This document shows, piece by piece, positions 17,638 through 25,895 of a stretch of DNA of 64,000 nt. Positions within the stretch are counted from its first letter, which is position 1. Every line of letters starts with the position of its first letter. A program made the position numbers and the translations under genes. The notes under the pieces are model-generated. The model was given only the letters and a program-made list of their open reading frames with translations, was not told the origin of the DNA and ran no database searches. Source of the stretch: Streptomyces brasiliensis (GTDB lineage: Bacteria; Actinomycetota; Actinomycetes; Streptomycetales; Streptomycetaceae); assembly GCF_014647875.1 (NCBI RefSeq), contig NZ_BMQA01000023.1:57453-121452 (forward strand), in the 5' to 3' direction.

Positions 17638-17850
17638 GCGTGGGGTTCCAGAGGTACTGAAGGCACCTTCGAGCGCCTTCCGGCAGGTTGTTCCCGGGCC
17701 CGCCTGACGGCCGTTCCGCTCAGATGTGCGGACACGTCCAGCAGGCGGACGCCCAGTACGGAGCCACCACCTCACGCCGGTAGGGTGGCCGGGAGACGGG
17801 CGGACAGCGCGGTCCGGCCCCCGGCCCACGTCGAGAAGGTATTTCGGGCT

Positions 17851-18876
17851 ATGCGCATTGGTGTCCTCACGTCCGGCGGCGACTGCCCCGGCCTGAACGC
17901 CGTCATCCGGTCCGTCGTGCACCGTGCCGTCGTCGACCACGGCGACGAGGTCATCGGTTTCCGGGACGGCTGGAAGGGCCTCCTGGAGTGCGACTACCTC
18001 AAGCTCGACCTCGACGCGGTGGGCGGCATCCTCGCCCGCGGCGGCACGATCCTCGGTTCCTCCCGCGTCCAGCCCTCCCATCTGCGGGACGGTGTGGATC
18101 GGGCCCGGGGCCATGTCGAGGAGCTGGGCCTGGACGCGATCATCCCGATCGGCGGTGAGGGCACGCTGAAGGCGGCCCGGCTGCTGTCGGACAGCGGTCT
18201 GCCCATCGTGGGCGTGCCGAAGACCATCGACAACGACATCGCCGTCACGGACGTCACCTTCGGCTTCGACACGGCCGTCGGTGTGGCGACCGATGCCCTC
18301 GACCGGCTCAAGACGACGGCCGAGTCGCACCAGCGCGTCCTCGTCGTGGAGGTCATGGGCCGCCACACCGGCTGGATTGCGCTGCACTCCGGCATGGCGG
18401 CCGGCGCGCACGCCATCGTCGTACCGGAACGGCCCTTCGATATCGAGGAGTTGGCGACGCGGGTCGGCGAGCGCTTCGAGGCGGGCAAGCGGTTCGCGAT
18501 CGTCGTCGCGGCGGAGGGGGCCAAGCCGAGGCCCGGCACCATGGAGTTCGACGAGGGCGGCAAGGACGTCTACGGCCACGAGCGGTTCGCCGGGATCGCG
18601 CGGCAGCTGTCGATCGAGCTGGAGGAGCGGCTCGGCAAGGAGGCGCGGCCGGTGATCCTCGGGCATGTGCAGCGGGGTGGGACGCCGACGGCCTACGACC
18701 GGGTGCTGGCCACTCGGTTCGGGTGGCATGCGGTGGAGGCCGTGCACCGGGGCGAGTTCGGGCGGATGACCGCATTGCGGGGGACCGACATCGTGATGGT
18801 GTCGTTGGCCGAGGCCGTGGAGACGCTGAAGACGGTGCCGGCGGATCGTTATGCCGAAGCGGAGTGCGTGCTGTAG
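17851..18876 (+). CDS. pfkA: ATP-dependent 6-phosphofructokinase
   Basis: 341 aa. Motifs: GGDCPGLNAVIR at the N-terminus, GGEGT at 101-105, PKTIDNDI at 123-130 with the catalytic Asp pair, and EVMGRHTG. Gly104 is the residue that favours ATP over pyrophosphate in this family, while Lys124 is typical of the mixed-lineage actinobacterial enzymes, so ATP use is predicted. ATG 17851 (MRIGVLTSGG) is the standard start. The 213 bp before it show no gene. One of several pfkA paralogues is expected in Streptomyces. Confidence 0.93.
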   Translation: MRIGVLTSGGDCPGLNAVIRSVVHRAVVDHGDEVIGFRDGWKGLLECDYLKLDLDAVGGILARGGTILGSSRVQPSHLRDGVDRARGHVEELGLDAIIPIGGEGTLKAARLLSDSGLPIVGVPKTIDNDIAVTDVTFGFDTAVGVATDALDRLKTTAESHQRVLVVEVMGRHTGWIALHSGMAAGAHAIVVPERPFDIEELATRVGERFEAGKRFAIVVAAEGAKPRPGTMEFDEGGKDVYGHERFAGIARQLSIELEERLGKEARPVILGHVQRGGTPTAYDRVLATRFGWHAVEAVHRGEFGRMTALRGTDIVMVSLAEAVETLKTVPADRYAEAECVL

Positions 18877-18909
18877 CCGTCCGGCGAGTGCGGGTTCGAC
18901 GGGGGGTGC

Positions 18910-18969
18910 TCGCGCCCACGCGGCGGAGCCGCACATCGATACGGCCGCGCGCCCCTTCCGGGGCGCCGG
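18910..18969. repeat. Streptomyces interspersed intergenic repeat, copy D
   Basis: CGCGCCCACGCGGCGGAGCC then GCACATCGATACGGCCGCGC and the hairpin GCGCCCCTTCCGGGGCGC. It begins about 33 bp after the pfkA stop, in the same orientation as A and C, and is a plausible terminator for pfkA. Confidence 0.75.
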
Positions 18970-19060
18970 TGCCGACCCCGGTCAAAGAGGCGGGCGGGCT
19001 CGGTTCTAATCTGTCTGGGGACAGAAAGCGCACAACCCCCACGAAACAGGAGCCTGCCGA

Positions 19061-20011
19061 ATGGATCACAGCGGGCATGGCATGACCATGGATTTGCCGC
19101 CGTTCACTCTCGGGCGTGGGCTCGGGTGGTCGGCGGATCCGTTCTTCCTCGTCGCCTGTCTGCTGGGGCTCGGCCTGTACGCGTGGGGTGTCGTGCGGCT
19201 GCGGCGGCGCGGCGACGCGTGGCCCGTCGCGCGGAGCGTGTCGTACGTCGTCGGTGTGCTGACCATCGCGCTGGTGATGTGCACGAAGCTGAACGACTAC
19301 GGCATGGTCATGTTCAGTGTGCACATGGTGCAGCACATGGTGATCAGCATGCTGTCGCCGATCCTGATCCTGCTGGGCGCACCCGTCACACTGGCGCTGC
19401 GTGCCCTGCCGGTCGCGGGCCGGGGCCGCAAGGGGCCGCGTGAGCTGCTGCTGGCGCTGCTGCACAGCCGGTACATGCGGGTCGTCACGCATCCCGGGTT
19501 CACGATCCCGATGTTCATCGCGAGTCTGTACGCGCTGTACTTCACCCCGCTGTTCGACTTCCTGATGGGATCGAAGGCCGGTCACGTCGCGATGATGGTG
19601 CACTTCCTGGCCGTGGGCGTGGTGTTCTTCTGGCCGATCATCGGGGTCGACCCCGGTCCGCACCGGCCGGGTCATCTGATGCGGATGCTGGAGCTGTTCG
19701 CGGGCATGCCGTTCCACGCGTTCTTCGGCATCGCGCTGATGATGGCGTCGACGCCGATGGTGGAGACGTTCAAGAACCCGCCCGCCTCCTTGGGCATCGA
19801 CGCGCTCTCGGACCAGAGCGCGGCCGGCGGGATCGCCTGGGCGTTCAGCGAAGTTCCGTCCGTGCTGGTCCTGATCGCGCTGCTGTTCCAGTGGTACAGC
19901 TCCGAGCAACGCCAGGCCAGGCGCAAGGACCGGGCCGCCGACCGGGACGGCGACAAGGAGCTCGAGGCCTACAACGCGTACCTGGCCTCACTGAACGCCC
20001 GCGAGGGCTGA
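19061..20011 (+). CDS. CtaG/caa3-type cytochrome c oxidase assembly factor-like membrane protein
   Basis: 316 aa with about seven hydrophobic segments. Conserved His/Met residues in the membrane include HSGHGM near the N-terminus and VHMVQHMVISMLSP, then PGPHRPGHLMRM. This is the caa3_CtaG fold implicated in copper delivery or assembly of cytochrome oxidase. The C-terminal ~45 residues are a charged cytoplasmic tail. A one-TM protein follows. No oxidase genes are near, so the partner cannot be named. Confidence 0.85.
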   Translation: MDHSGHGMTMDLPPFTLGRGLGWSADPFFLVACLLGLGLYAWGVVRLRRRGDAWPVARSVSYVVGVLTIALVMCTKLNDYGMVMFSVHMVQHMVISMLSPILILLGAPVTLALRALPVAGRGRKGPRELLLALLHSRYMRVVTHPGFTIPMFIASLYALYFTPLFDFLMGSKAGHVAMMVHFLAVGVVFFWPIIGVDPGPHRPGHLMRMLELFAGMPFHAFFGIALMMASTPMVETFKNPPASLGIDALSDQSAAGGIAWAFSEVPSVLVLIALLFQWYSSEQRQARRKDRAADRDGDKELEAYNAYLASLNAREG

Positions 20012-20112
20012 CCTTCCGTAGCGGTCGCTCCGTCCCGCGTCCTCCCGCGTATGCCCTTCTGACACCGAACCGTGCACCATGGGGAGACATGCAGTTCGAG
20101 GAGGGTGTCGCG

Positions 20113-20283
20113 ATGCCCGGTTCGACGAACGGTTCCACGAAGGCGATGGGGGTGCTCACCGTCGGCGGCCTCGTCGTGGTGACGGCCTACACGGTGGCGC
20201 TCGGCAGCAACGGCTGGCTGTGGTTCGGCTGGGTCGTGCTGGGACTGCTCACCCTGGCCATGGTGGTCACCCAGAGCCAGTGA
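20113..20283 (+). CDS. Small two-segment membrane protein
   Basis: 56 aa (MPGSTNGSTKAMGVLTVGGL...). GAGGAGGG lies 8 nt before ATG 20113, which is why I prefer it to the in-frame ATG at 20089. Two hydrophobic stretches are present (GVLTVGGLVVVTAYTVAL and LWFGWVVLGLLTLAMVV). It resembles the tiny membrane proteins common in Streptomyces, and no function is known. Its stop is 3 nt from that of the convergent histidine kinase gene. Confidence 0.7.
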   Translation: MPGSTNGSTKAMGVLTVGGLVVVTAYTVALGSNGWLWFGWVVLGLLTLAMVVTQSQ

Positions 20284-20286
20284 CGC

Positions 20287-21492
20287 TCACTCGGCCGCGA
20301 GGCGTCCGGCCGAGTGCACGCCCGGCTGGTACTTCGGCAGCCGGGCGGTGATCTTCATTCCCGCTCCTACGGCGGTCTCGATGACGAGTCCGTGGTCGTC
20401 GCCGTAGACCTGGCGGAGCCGGTCGTCGACGTTGGACAGGCCGATGCCGCCGGAGGGGCTGGTGCCGCCCGCGAGAATGCGGCGCAGCTGTTCGGGGTCC
20501 ATGCCGACGCCGTCGTCCTCGATGACGACGAGGGCCTCGGCGCCCGCGTCCTGCGCGGTGATCTGGATGTGGCAGGCGCCGGACTTGCCCTCGAGGCCGT
20601 GTTTGACGGCGTTCTCGACGAGGGGCTGCAGGCACAGGAACGGCAGGGCGACCGGCAGCACCTCGGGCGCGATCTGCAGGGTGACGGCGAGGCGGTCGCC
20701 GAAGCGGGCGCGGACGAGCGCCAGGTAGTGGTCGATCGCGTGGAGTTCGTCGGCGAGGGTGGTGAAGTCGCCGTGCCTGCGGAACGAGTAGCGGGTGAAA
20801 TCGGCGAACTCCAGCAGGAGCTCGCGGGCACGTTCGGGGTCGGTGCGGACGAATGAGGCGATCACCGCGAGCGAGTTGAAGATGAAATGCGGGGATATCT
20901 GGGCCCGCAGGGCCTTGATCTCGGCCTCGATGAGCCTGGTGCGGGACTGGTCGAGGTCGGCCAGTTCCAGCTGGACGCTCACCCAGCGGGCCACCTCGCC
21001 GGCCGCGCGGACGAGGACGGCGGACTCGCGCGGGGCACAGGCGACGAGCGCGCCGTGCACCCGGTCGTCGACGGTGAGCGGCGCGACCACGGCCCAGCGG
21101 ACCGGGCAGTCCGGGGTCGCGCAGGTCAGCGGGAACGCCTCGCCGCGGCCGGTCTCCAGCGGGCCGGCGAGGCGTTCCATGATCTCGGTGCGGTGGTGTC
21201 CGCCGACGCCGTCCCAGACGAGGACCTCCTTCTCGTCGGTGAGGCACAGCGCGTCCGTGCCGAGCAGCGTGCGCAGCCGGCGGGCCGACTTGCGCGCCGT
21301 CTCCTCGGTGAGTCCGGCCCGCAGCGGGGGCGCGGCGAGGGTGGCGGTGTGCAGGGTCTGGAAGGTGGCGTGTTCGACGGGGGTGCCGAGTCCGGCAAGG
21401 CTCTCGGGGCGCGCGGTGCGCCGGCCGAGCCAGAATCCGGCGGCGAGCAGTGGGAGGACGGCGACGCACAGGCCCGCGACGAAGCCGCTCAT
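20287..21492 (-). CDS. LytS-type sensor histidine kinase
   Basis: 401 aa. One N-terminal transmembrane segment (VAGLCVAVLPLLAAGFWLG) is followed by a GAF-like sensor region (~60-180). The His_kinase domain has the autophosphorylation site His202 in AQISPHFIFNSL, followed by a HATPase with VENAVKHGLEG and GIGLSN. This is the 'PHFIFNSL' class that pairs with LytTR regulators, and such a regulator is at the other end of the same operon (23613-24368). The gene order is regulator, DUF485 protein, symporter, kinase. By analogy with YpdAB/BtsSR-type systems it probably senses a carboxylate and controls the symporter. Confidence 0.88.
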   Translation of the reverse strand: MSGFVAGLCVAVLPLLAAGFWLGRRTARPESLAGLGTPVEHATFQTLHTATLAAPPLRAGLTEETARKSARRLRTLLGTDALCLTDEKEVLVWDGVGGHHRTEIMERLAGPLETGRGEAFPLTCATPDCPVRWAVVAPLTVDDRVHGALVACAPRESAVLVRAAGEVARWVSVQLELADLDQSRTRLIEAEIKALRAQISPHFIFNSLAVIASFVRTDPERARELLLEFADFTRYSFRRHGDFTTLADELHAIDHYLALVRARFGDRLAVTLQIAPEVLPVALPFLCLQPLVENAVKHGLEGKSGACHIQITAQDAGAEALVVIEDDGVGMDPEQLRRILAGGTSPSGGIGLSNVDDRLRQVYGDDHGLVIETAVGAGMKITARLPKYQPGVHSAGRLAAE

Positions 21493-21529
21493 GCACTCGC
21501 CCCGGTGAACGTGTGCCGCTCCGGTCGGT

Positions 21530-23242
21530 TCATGCCTTCGCCTCCGCCCGTACTTCCTCCGGCAGATGGAACCTGGCCAGGATCGCCGCCGTTCCGGGCG
21601 GGACCCGTGCCGCGGTGGCCAGGGACACCAGGATCATCGTCAGGAAGCCGAGCGGCACCGACCACAGCGCGGGCCAGGCGAGCAGGGCGTGCAGGGGGCC
21701 GGTGCCCGGGAAGCCCGCCATGGTCGCGGCGACGGCGACGAAGGCGGAACCGCCGCCCACCAGCATCCCCGTGGCGGCGCCCGGCGGGGTCAGCCTGCGC
21801 CACCAGATGCCGAGCACGAGCAGCGGGCAGAACGACGAGGCCGAGACGGCGAAGGCGAGCCCCACCGCGTCGGCCACGGGCAGCCCGCCCACCAGCACGC
21901 TGGCCGCCAGCGGTACGGCCATGGCGAGCACGGTGCCGAGCCGGAAGTGCCGTACGCCGCGCGACGGGAGGACGTCCTGGGTGAGCACGCCGGCCACCGC
22001 CATGGTCAGCCCCGACGTGGTGGACAGGAACGCGGCGAACGCGCCGCCGGAGACCAGCGCGCCGAGCAGGTCGCCGCCGAGGCCGCCGATCATGCGGTCG
22101 GGCAGCAGCAGGACGGCGGCGTCCGCGTCGCCGCTGATGGTGAGTTCGGGGGCGTAGAGGCGGCCCAGCGCGCCGTACACGGGCGGCAGCAGATAGAAGC
22201 CGCCGATCAGGGCGAGGACGGCGACGGTGGTGCGGCGGGCGGCGACGCCGTGCGGGCTGGTGTAGAAGCGGACGACGACGTGCGGCAGGCCCATCGTGCC
22301 GAGGAAGGTGGCGAGGATCAGTCCGTACGTGGCGTACAGCGGACGCTCCTCGCGGCCCGTGGCGAGCGAGGTGGACATACCGCCGTTGCTGCCCCGGTCG
22401 GCCACGGGGACGGCGCTGCCGGCGGCGAAGGTGAGGCGGGTGCCGCGCTCGATGTGGTGGGTGCCCGGCGGGAGGGAGACCTGGGCGGCGGCGTGCGGGC
22501 GGGCGTCGACGGTGCCGTTGACCGTGACGGTCAGCGGCCGCTCCAGCCTGAGGTCGACGGTGTCGTCGAAGCGGACGCTGCGCTGCTCGCGGAAGGTCGC
22601 CGGTTCGTCGAAGGCGTGGCGCGGCGCGCCGTCGCCCTGCCAGGCGAGGGCGAGGAAGAGGACCGGGACGAGGAGGGCGGTCAGCTTGAGCCAGTACTGG
22701 AAGGCCTGGACGAAGGTGATGCTGCGCATGCCGCCCGCGGCGACCGTGGCGACCACGACGACGGCCACGATGATCCCGCCGAGCGGATCGGGCGCACCGG
22801 TGAGGACCGCCAGGGTGAGCCCGGCGCCCTGGAGTTGGGGCAGCAGATAGAGCCAGCCGACACCGACGACGAAGGCCCCGGCGAGCCGCCGTACCGCCTG
22901 GGAGGCGAGGCGGGCCTCGGCGAAGTCGGGCAGGGTGTAGGCACCGGAGCGGCGCAGTGGGGCGGCGACGAAGAGGAGCAGCACGAGATAGCCGGCCGTG
23001 TAGCCGACCGGGTACCAGAGCATGTCGCGGCCCTGGACGAGGACCAGTCCCGCGATGCCGAGGAAGGAGGCGGCGGAGAGGTACTCGCCGCTGATGGCGG
23101 CCGCGTTGAGGCGGGGGCCGACGGTGCGGGAGGCTACGTAGAAGTCGGAGGTGGTGCGGGAGATGCGCAGCCCGAACGCGCCGACGAGGACGGTCGCGAC
23201 GACGACGAGGGCGACGGCGGGGACGGCGTAGCTGGAGTTCAC
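21530..23242 (-). CDS. Sodium:solute symporter (SSS family), monocarboxylate/acetate permease-like
   Basis: 570 aa with about 13 hydrophobic segments in the SSS arrangement. It begins at GTG 23242 (MNSSYAVPAVALVVVA), 5 nt after the DUF485 gene. A hydrophilic, beta-rich loop of ~110 residues (around HAFDEPATFREQRSV) is inserted in the middle, as in the Streptomyces members of the ActP/MctC group. The DUF485 partner upstream supports a cation/acetate- or pyruvate-type symporter. Expression is likely controlled by the flanking LytTR/LytS pair. The substrate is inferred. Confidence 0.85.
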   Translation of the reverse strand: MNSSYAVPAVALVVVATVLVGAFGLRISRTTSDFYVASRTVGPRLNAAAISGEYLSAASFLGIAGLVLVQGRDMLWYPVGYTAGYLVLLLFVAAPLRRSGAYTLPDFAEARLASQAVRRLAGAFVVGVGWLYLLPQLQGAGLTLAVLTGAPDPLGGIIVAVVVVATVAAGGMRSITFVQAFQYWLKLTALLVPVLFLALAWQGDGAPRHAFDEPATFREQRSVRFDDTVDLRLERPLTVTVNGTVDARPHAAAQVSLPPGTHHIERGTRLTFAAGSAVPVADRGSNGGMSTSLATGREERPLYATYGLILATFLGTMGLPHVVVRFYTSPHGVAARRTTVAVLALIGGFYLLPPVYGALGRLYAPELTISGDADAAVLLLPDRMIGGLGGDLLGALVSGGAFAAFLSTTSGLTMAVAGVLTQDVLPSRGVRHFRLGTVLAMAVPLAASVLVGGLPVADAVGLAFAVSASSFCPLLVLGIWWRRLTPPGAATGMLVGGGSAFVAVAATMAGFPGTGPLHALLAWPALWSVPLGFLTMILVSLATAARVPPGTAAILARFHLPEEVRAEAKA

Positions 23243-23247
23243 GGCCG

Positions 23248-23601
23248 TCAGCGGTCCTCGACGAGGCGGACGAAGTCACGTTCGTTGCGTTCGGCGCGGC
23301 GCACGTACCAGCGGGCGAGCAGGATCATCGGCGGGTAGAGGCAGAAGCCGAGCACCAGCCATTCGAGGCGGCGGGCGTCGGGGGTGGTGGCGAAGACCAG
23401 CGGGAGTGGGCCGACGAGGAGCACGAGGACCGCGAACACCGTGAGGGCGGCACGCAGTTGGCTGCGCATGAGGGAGCGGACGTAGGTGTGGCCGAGGGTG
23501 GTCTGCTCGTCGATCTCGGTGCGCGGCCGGTAGTAGCCGGAGGTCAGCCGGGTACGGCGGGGCGGTCCGGTGACGACGACGCGGCGCTCGGTGGGTTCCA
23601 C
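23248..23601 (-). CDS. DUF485 family membrane protein, symporter partner
   Basis: 117 aa from a GTG start. Two hydrophobic segments (LTVFAVLVLLVGPLPLVFAT and EWLVLGFCLYPPMILLARWYV) with charged ends match DUF485 proteins. These are regularly encoded next to acetate-type SSS symporters and are thought to support them. The symporter gene begins 5 nt downstream and the LytTR gene ends 11 nt upstream. Confidence 0.82.
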   Translation of the reverse strand: MEPTERRVVVTGPPRRTRLTSGYYRPRTEIDEQTTLGHTYVRSLMRSQLRAALTVFAVLVLLVGPLPLVFATTPDARRLEWLVLGFCLYPPMILLARWYVRRAERNERDFVRLVEDR

Positions 23602-23612
23602 TGCGGCCTCCC

Positions 23613-24368
23613 TTATCCGGCGGTCCGGCGCATCAGCAGGTCCCGCAGTTCACGGGCGTGGCGCCGGCTGACCTGGAGTTCCTCCCCGCCGACCAGGACG
23701 CTCACGGTTCCCGCGTCCAGGCGGAGTTCGCCGATGTGGCGCAGGGCCACGAGGTGGCGGCGGTGGATACGCACGAAACCGCGGGAGCGCCAGCGATCCT
23801 CGAGGGTGGACAGCGGGATGCGGATCAGATGGCTGCCGCGGTCGGTGTGCAGACGGGCGTAGTCGCCCTGGGCCTCGACATGGGTGATGTCGTCGACGGA
23901 GACGAAGCGGGTGACGCCGCCGAGTTCGACGGGTATGTGGTCGGGGTCGGGTTCGTGCACGGGTATCCGGGGGGCGGTGCCGCGCAGTTCGGCGGCCCGG
24001 CGCACGGCCTCACCCAGGCGTTCCTTGCGGACGGGTTTGAGGACGTAGTCGACGGCCTTGAGGTCGAAGGCGCGTACGGCGAAGTCCTCGTGGGCGGTGA
24101 CGAACACGACGAGCGGGGGCCGGGCGAAGCCGGTGAGCAGCCGGGCCATCTCCAGGCCGTCGAGGCCGGGCATCTGGACGTCGAGGAAGACGACGTCGAT
24201 GGCCTCGGGCCCGTCGGGTCCGGACTCCAGGGCGCGGGTGATGCGGCGCAGGGCCTCGGTCGCGTCCGAGGCACCCTCGACGCTGCCGACGCGCGGGTCG
24301 GCGTGCAGGAGGTAGAGCAGTTCCTCCAACGAGGGGCGTTCGTCGTCGACGGCGAGGGCGCGCAGCAT
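23613..24368 (-). CDS. LytTR-family response regulator
   Basis: 251 aa. The N-terminal receiver domain carries phosphoacceptor Asp63 (VVFLDVQMPGLDG) and DYVLKPV. The C-terminal LytTR DNA-binding domain spans ~145-245 (VEAQGDYARLHTDRG, then GFVRIHRRHLVAL). It is the first gene of the leftward operon that ends with its LytS-type kinase. The 77-bp gap to the divergent Lrp gene must hold its promoter. It probably activates symporter expression. Confidence 0.9.
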   Translation of the reverse strand: MLRALAVDDERPSLEELLYLLHADPRVGSVEGASDATEALRRITRALESGPDGPEAIDVVFLDVQMPGLDGLEMARLLTGFARPPLVVFVTAHEDFAVRAFDLKAVDYVLKPVRKERLGEAVRRAAELRGTAPRIPVHEPDPDHIPVELGGVTRFVSVDDITHVEAQGDYARLHTDRGSHLIRIPLSTLEDRWRSRGFVRIHRRHLVALRHIGELRLDAGTVSVLVGGEELQVSRRHARELRDLLMRRTAG

Positions 24369-24433
24369 GAACGTGGAGTCTAGGTGGAATCCGTACGGCT
24401 GGACATGTGCCGGGCGTGCACGTTCCCGCTGGA

Positions 24434-24439
24434 TACAGT
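24434..24439 (+). promoter_or_regulatory. Probable -10 hexamer (TACAGT) of the Lrp gene
   Basis: TACAGT ends 6 nt before ATG 24446 and no ribosome site is present, which predicts a leaderless transcript. Confidence 0.45.
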
Positions 24440-24445
24440 GCCGAC

Positions 24446-24931
24446 ATGAACAGCAGGACCGCCCCGTTCGACGAACTCGACCGGAAGATCATCATTGCGT
24501 TGATGGCGAACGCGAGGAGCAGCTTCGCCGAGATCGGCGCTGCGATCGGGCTGTCGGCAACCGCGGTCAAGCGGCGGGTGGACCGGCTGCGTGAGACGGG
24601 CGTGATCACCGGGTTCACGGCCACGGTGCAACCGTCGGCGCTGGGCTGGCGCACGGAGGCGTACGTGGAGGTGTACTGCGAGGGCGCGGCACCGCCCCGG
24701 CGGCTCGCGGAGGTGGTGCGCAATCATCCGGAGATCACGGCGGCTATGACGGTGACGGGCGGCGCGGACGCGCTGCTGCACGTGCGGGCGCGGGACGTGG
24801 AGCACTTCGAGGAGGTGCTGGAGCGGATCCGTGTCGAGCCGTTCATCCGCAAGACGATCAGCGTGATGGTGCTGTCCCACCTGCTGCCGGAGAGTCCGGA
24901 AGCGGGTGCCACGCAGGCGGCGCCGGAGTAA
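24446..24931 (+). CDS. Lrp/AsnC-family transcriptional regulator
   Basis: 161 aa. The N-terminal HTH (LDRKIIIALMANARSSFAEI, then GAAIGLSATAVKRRVDRL) and C-terminal RAM/AsnC effector domain (AAMTVTGGADALLHVRARDVEHFEEVLE) are both complete. It sits directly upstream of a dimethylargininase-like gene and rocD, transcribed the same way, so it is a good candidate to regulate that arginine/ornithine pair. GCTGCG-type dyads in the 154-bp gap are possible binding sites. Confidence 0.9.
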   Translation: MNSRTAPFDELDRKIIIALMANARSSFAEIGAAIGLSATAVKRRVDRLRETGVITGFTATVQPSALGWRTEAYVEVYCEGAAPPRRLAEVVRNHPEITAAMTVTGGADALLHVRARDVEHFEEVLERIRVEPFIRKTISVMVLSHLLPESPEAGATQAAPE

Positions 24932-24951
24932 ACCCGTACGGACGCATCATC

Positions 24952-24999
24952 GCTGCGTCATGCCTGATCACAACGCAGCATTCCTGCGCGGACACGCAG
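24952..24999. promoter_or_regulatory. Clustered CTGCG/CGCAG dyads upstream of the arginine genes
   Basis: A perfect dyad GCTGCGT (24952-24958) and ACGCAGC (24973-24979) is followed by CTGCG-N6-CGCAG (24984-24999). Repeated, helically phased half-sites are typical for Lrp-family proteins. They lie just upstream of the likely promoter at 25010-25039. Confidence 0.45.
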
Positions 25000-25009
25000 C
25001 TTTCGTCGC

Positions 25010-25039
25010 TTGTCGGGCGTATCCGTCGCTTCCTACCTT
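25010..25039 (+). promoter_or_regulatory. Probable promoter of the dimethylargininase-rocD operon
   Basis: TTGTCG (25010-25015) and TACCTT (25034-25039) are separated by 18 bp. Transcription would begin near 25046, about 40 nt before the GTG start. Confidence 0.45.
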
Positions 25040-25085
25040 GGTGACACCCCCAGTCGACACCGCAGGAAAGCGGAGGAACACCTCT

Positions 25086-25895
25086 GTGTCCGACAGCCGT
25101 GTGCCGCGCTCCCGGCGCTTCCTCGTCTGTGAACCCAGACATTTCGCCGTGCAGTACGCGATCAATCCCTGGATGCATCCCGACACCCATGTCCACGTCG
25201 ACCTGGCCCAGGAGCAGTGGCGGGCGCTGATCGACGCCTACCGGGCCCACAGCCACACGGTCGAGGCAGTGGAGCCGGTCCCCGGCCTGCCGGACATGGT
25301 CTTCGCCGCGAACTCGGCCGTCGTCGTCGGCGGCCGCGTCTTCGGCTCCCTCTTCCACGCGCCCGAGCGGCGCCCCGAGTCGACGCACTACGACCTGTGG
25401 TTCAAGGCGGCGGGCTTCGACGTCCACCGCCCCGAGTCGGTGAGCGAGGGCGAGGGCGACCTGGTGTGGACAGGCCGGTACGTGCTGGCCGGCACCGGGT
25501 TCCGCACGACCCGCGAGGCCCATCGCGAGGCGCAGGAGTTCTTCGGCCACCCGGTGATCAGCCTGACCCTGGTGGACCCGTACTTCTACCACCTGGACAC
25601 GGCGCTGTTCGTCCTCGACGACACCAACATCGTGTACTACCCGGAGGCCTTCTCGCCCGGCAGCCGCGAGGTGCTCGCGCGCCTCTACCCGGACGCGGTG
25701 CTCGCGACCCGCGACGACGCGATGGCGTGGGGCCTGAACTCCGTCTCCGACGGACGCCACGTCTTCATCGCGCCGCAGGCCGAGGCCCTCGCCGCCCGCC
25801 TCTCCGACCACGGCTACGTCCCCGTCCCCGTCGACCTGTCGGAGCTCCACAAGGCCGGCGGTGGCATCAAGTGCTGCACCCAGGAGATCCGCTGA
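25086..25895 (+). CDS. Dimethylargininase / arginine deiminase-superfamily amidinohydrolase
   Basis: 269 aa from GTG 25086, chosen because GGAGGAA lies ~8 nt upstream. It belongs to the guanidino-group-modifying enzyme superfamily: PGLPDMVFAANSAVV near the N-terminus, GEGDLVWTG, His169 in YFYHLDTALFVL, and a C-terminal nucleophilic Cys in GGGIKCCTQEIR (Cys263 or Cys264). These hydrolyse methylated arginine or arginine to citrulline plus an amine. The coupled rocD gene (overlap TGATG) suggests a route for arginine-derived compounds into ornithine/glutamate metabolism. Confidence 0.85.
   Translation: MSDSRVPRSRRFLVCEPRHFAVQYAINPWMHPDTHVHVDLAQEQWRALIDAYRAHSHTVEAVEPVPGLPDMVFAANSAVVVGGRVFGSLFHAPERRPESTHYDLWFKAAGFDVHRPESVSEGEGDLVWTGRYVLAGTGFRTTREAHREAQEFFGHPVISLTLVDPYFYHLDTALFVLDDTNIVYYPEAFSPGSREVLARLYPDAVLATRDDAMAWGLNSVSDGRHVFIAPQAEALAARLSDHGYVPVPVDLSELHKAGGGIKCCTQEIR

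Noticed and set aside
18353..19909. A 518-codon minus-strand frame over pfkA and the CtaG-like gene
   Set aside because: Compositionally biased, covers two good genes and an interspersed repeat.
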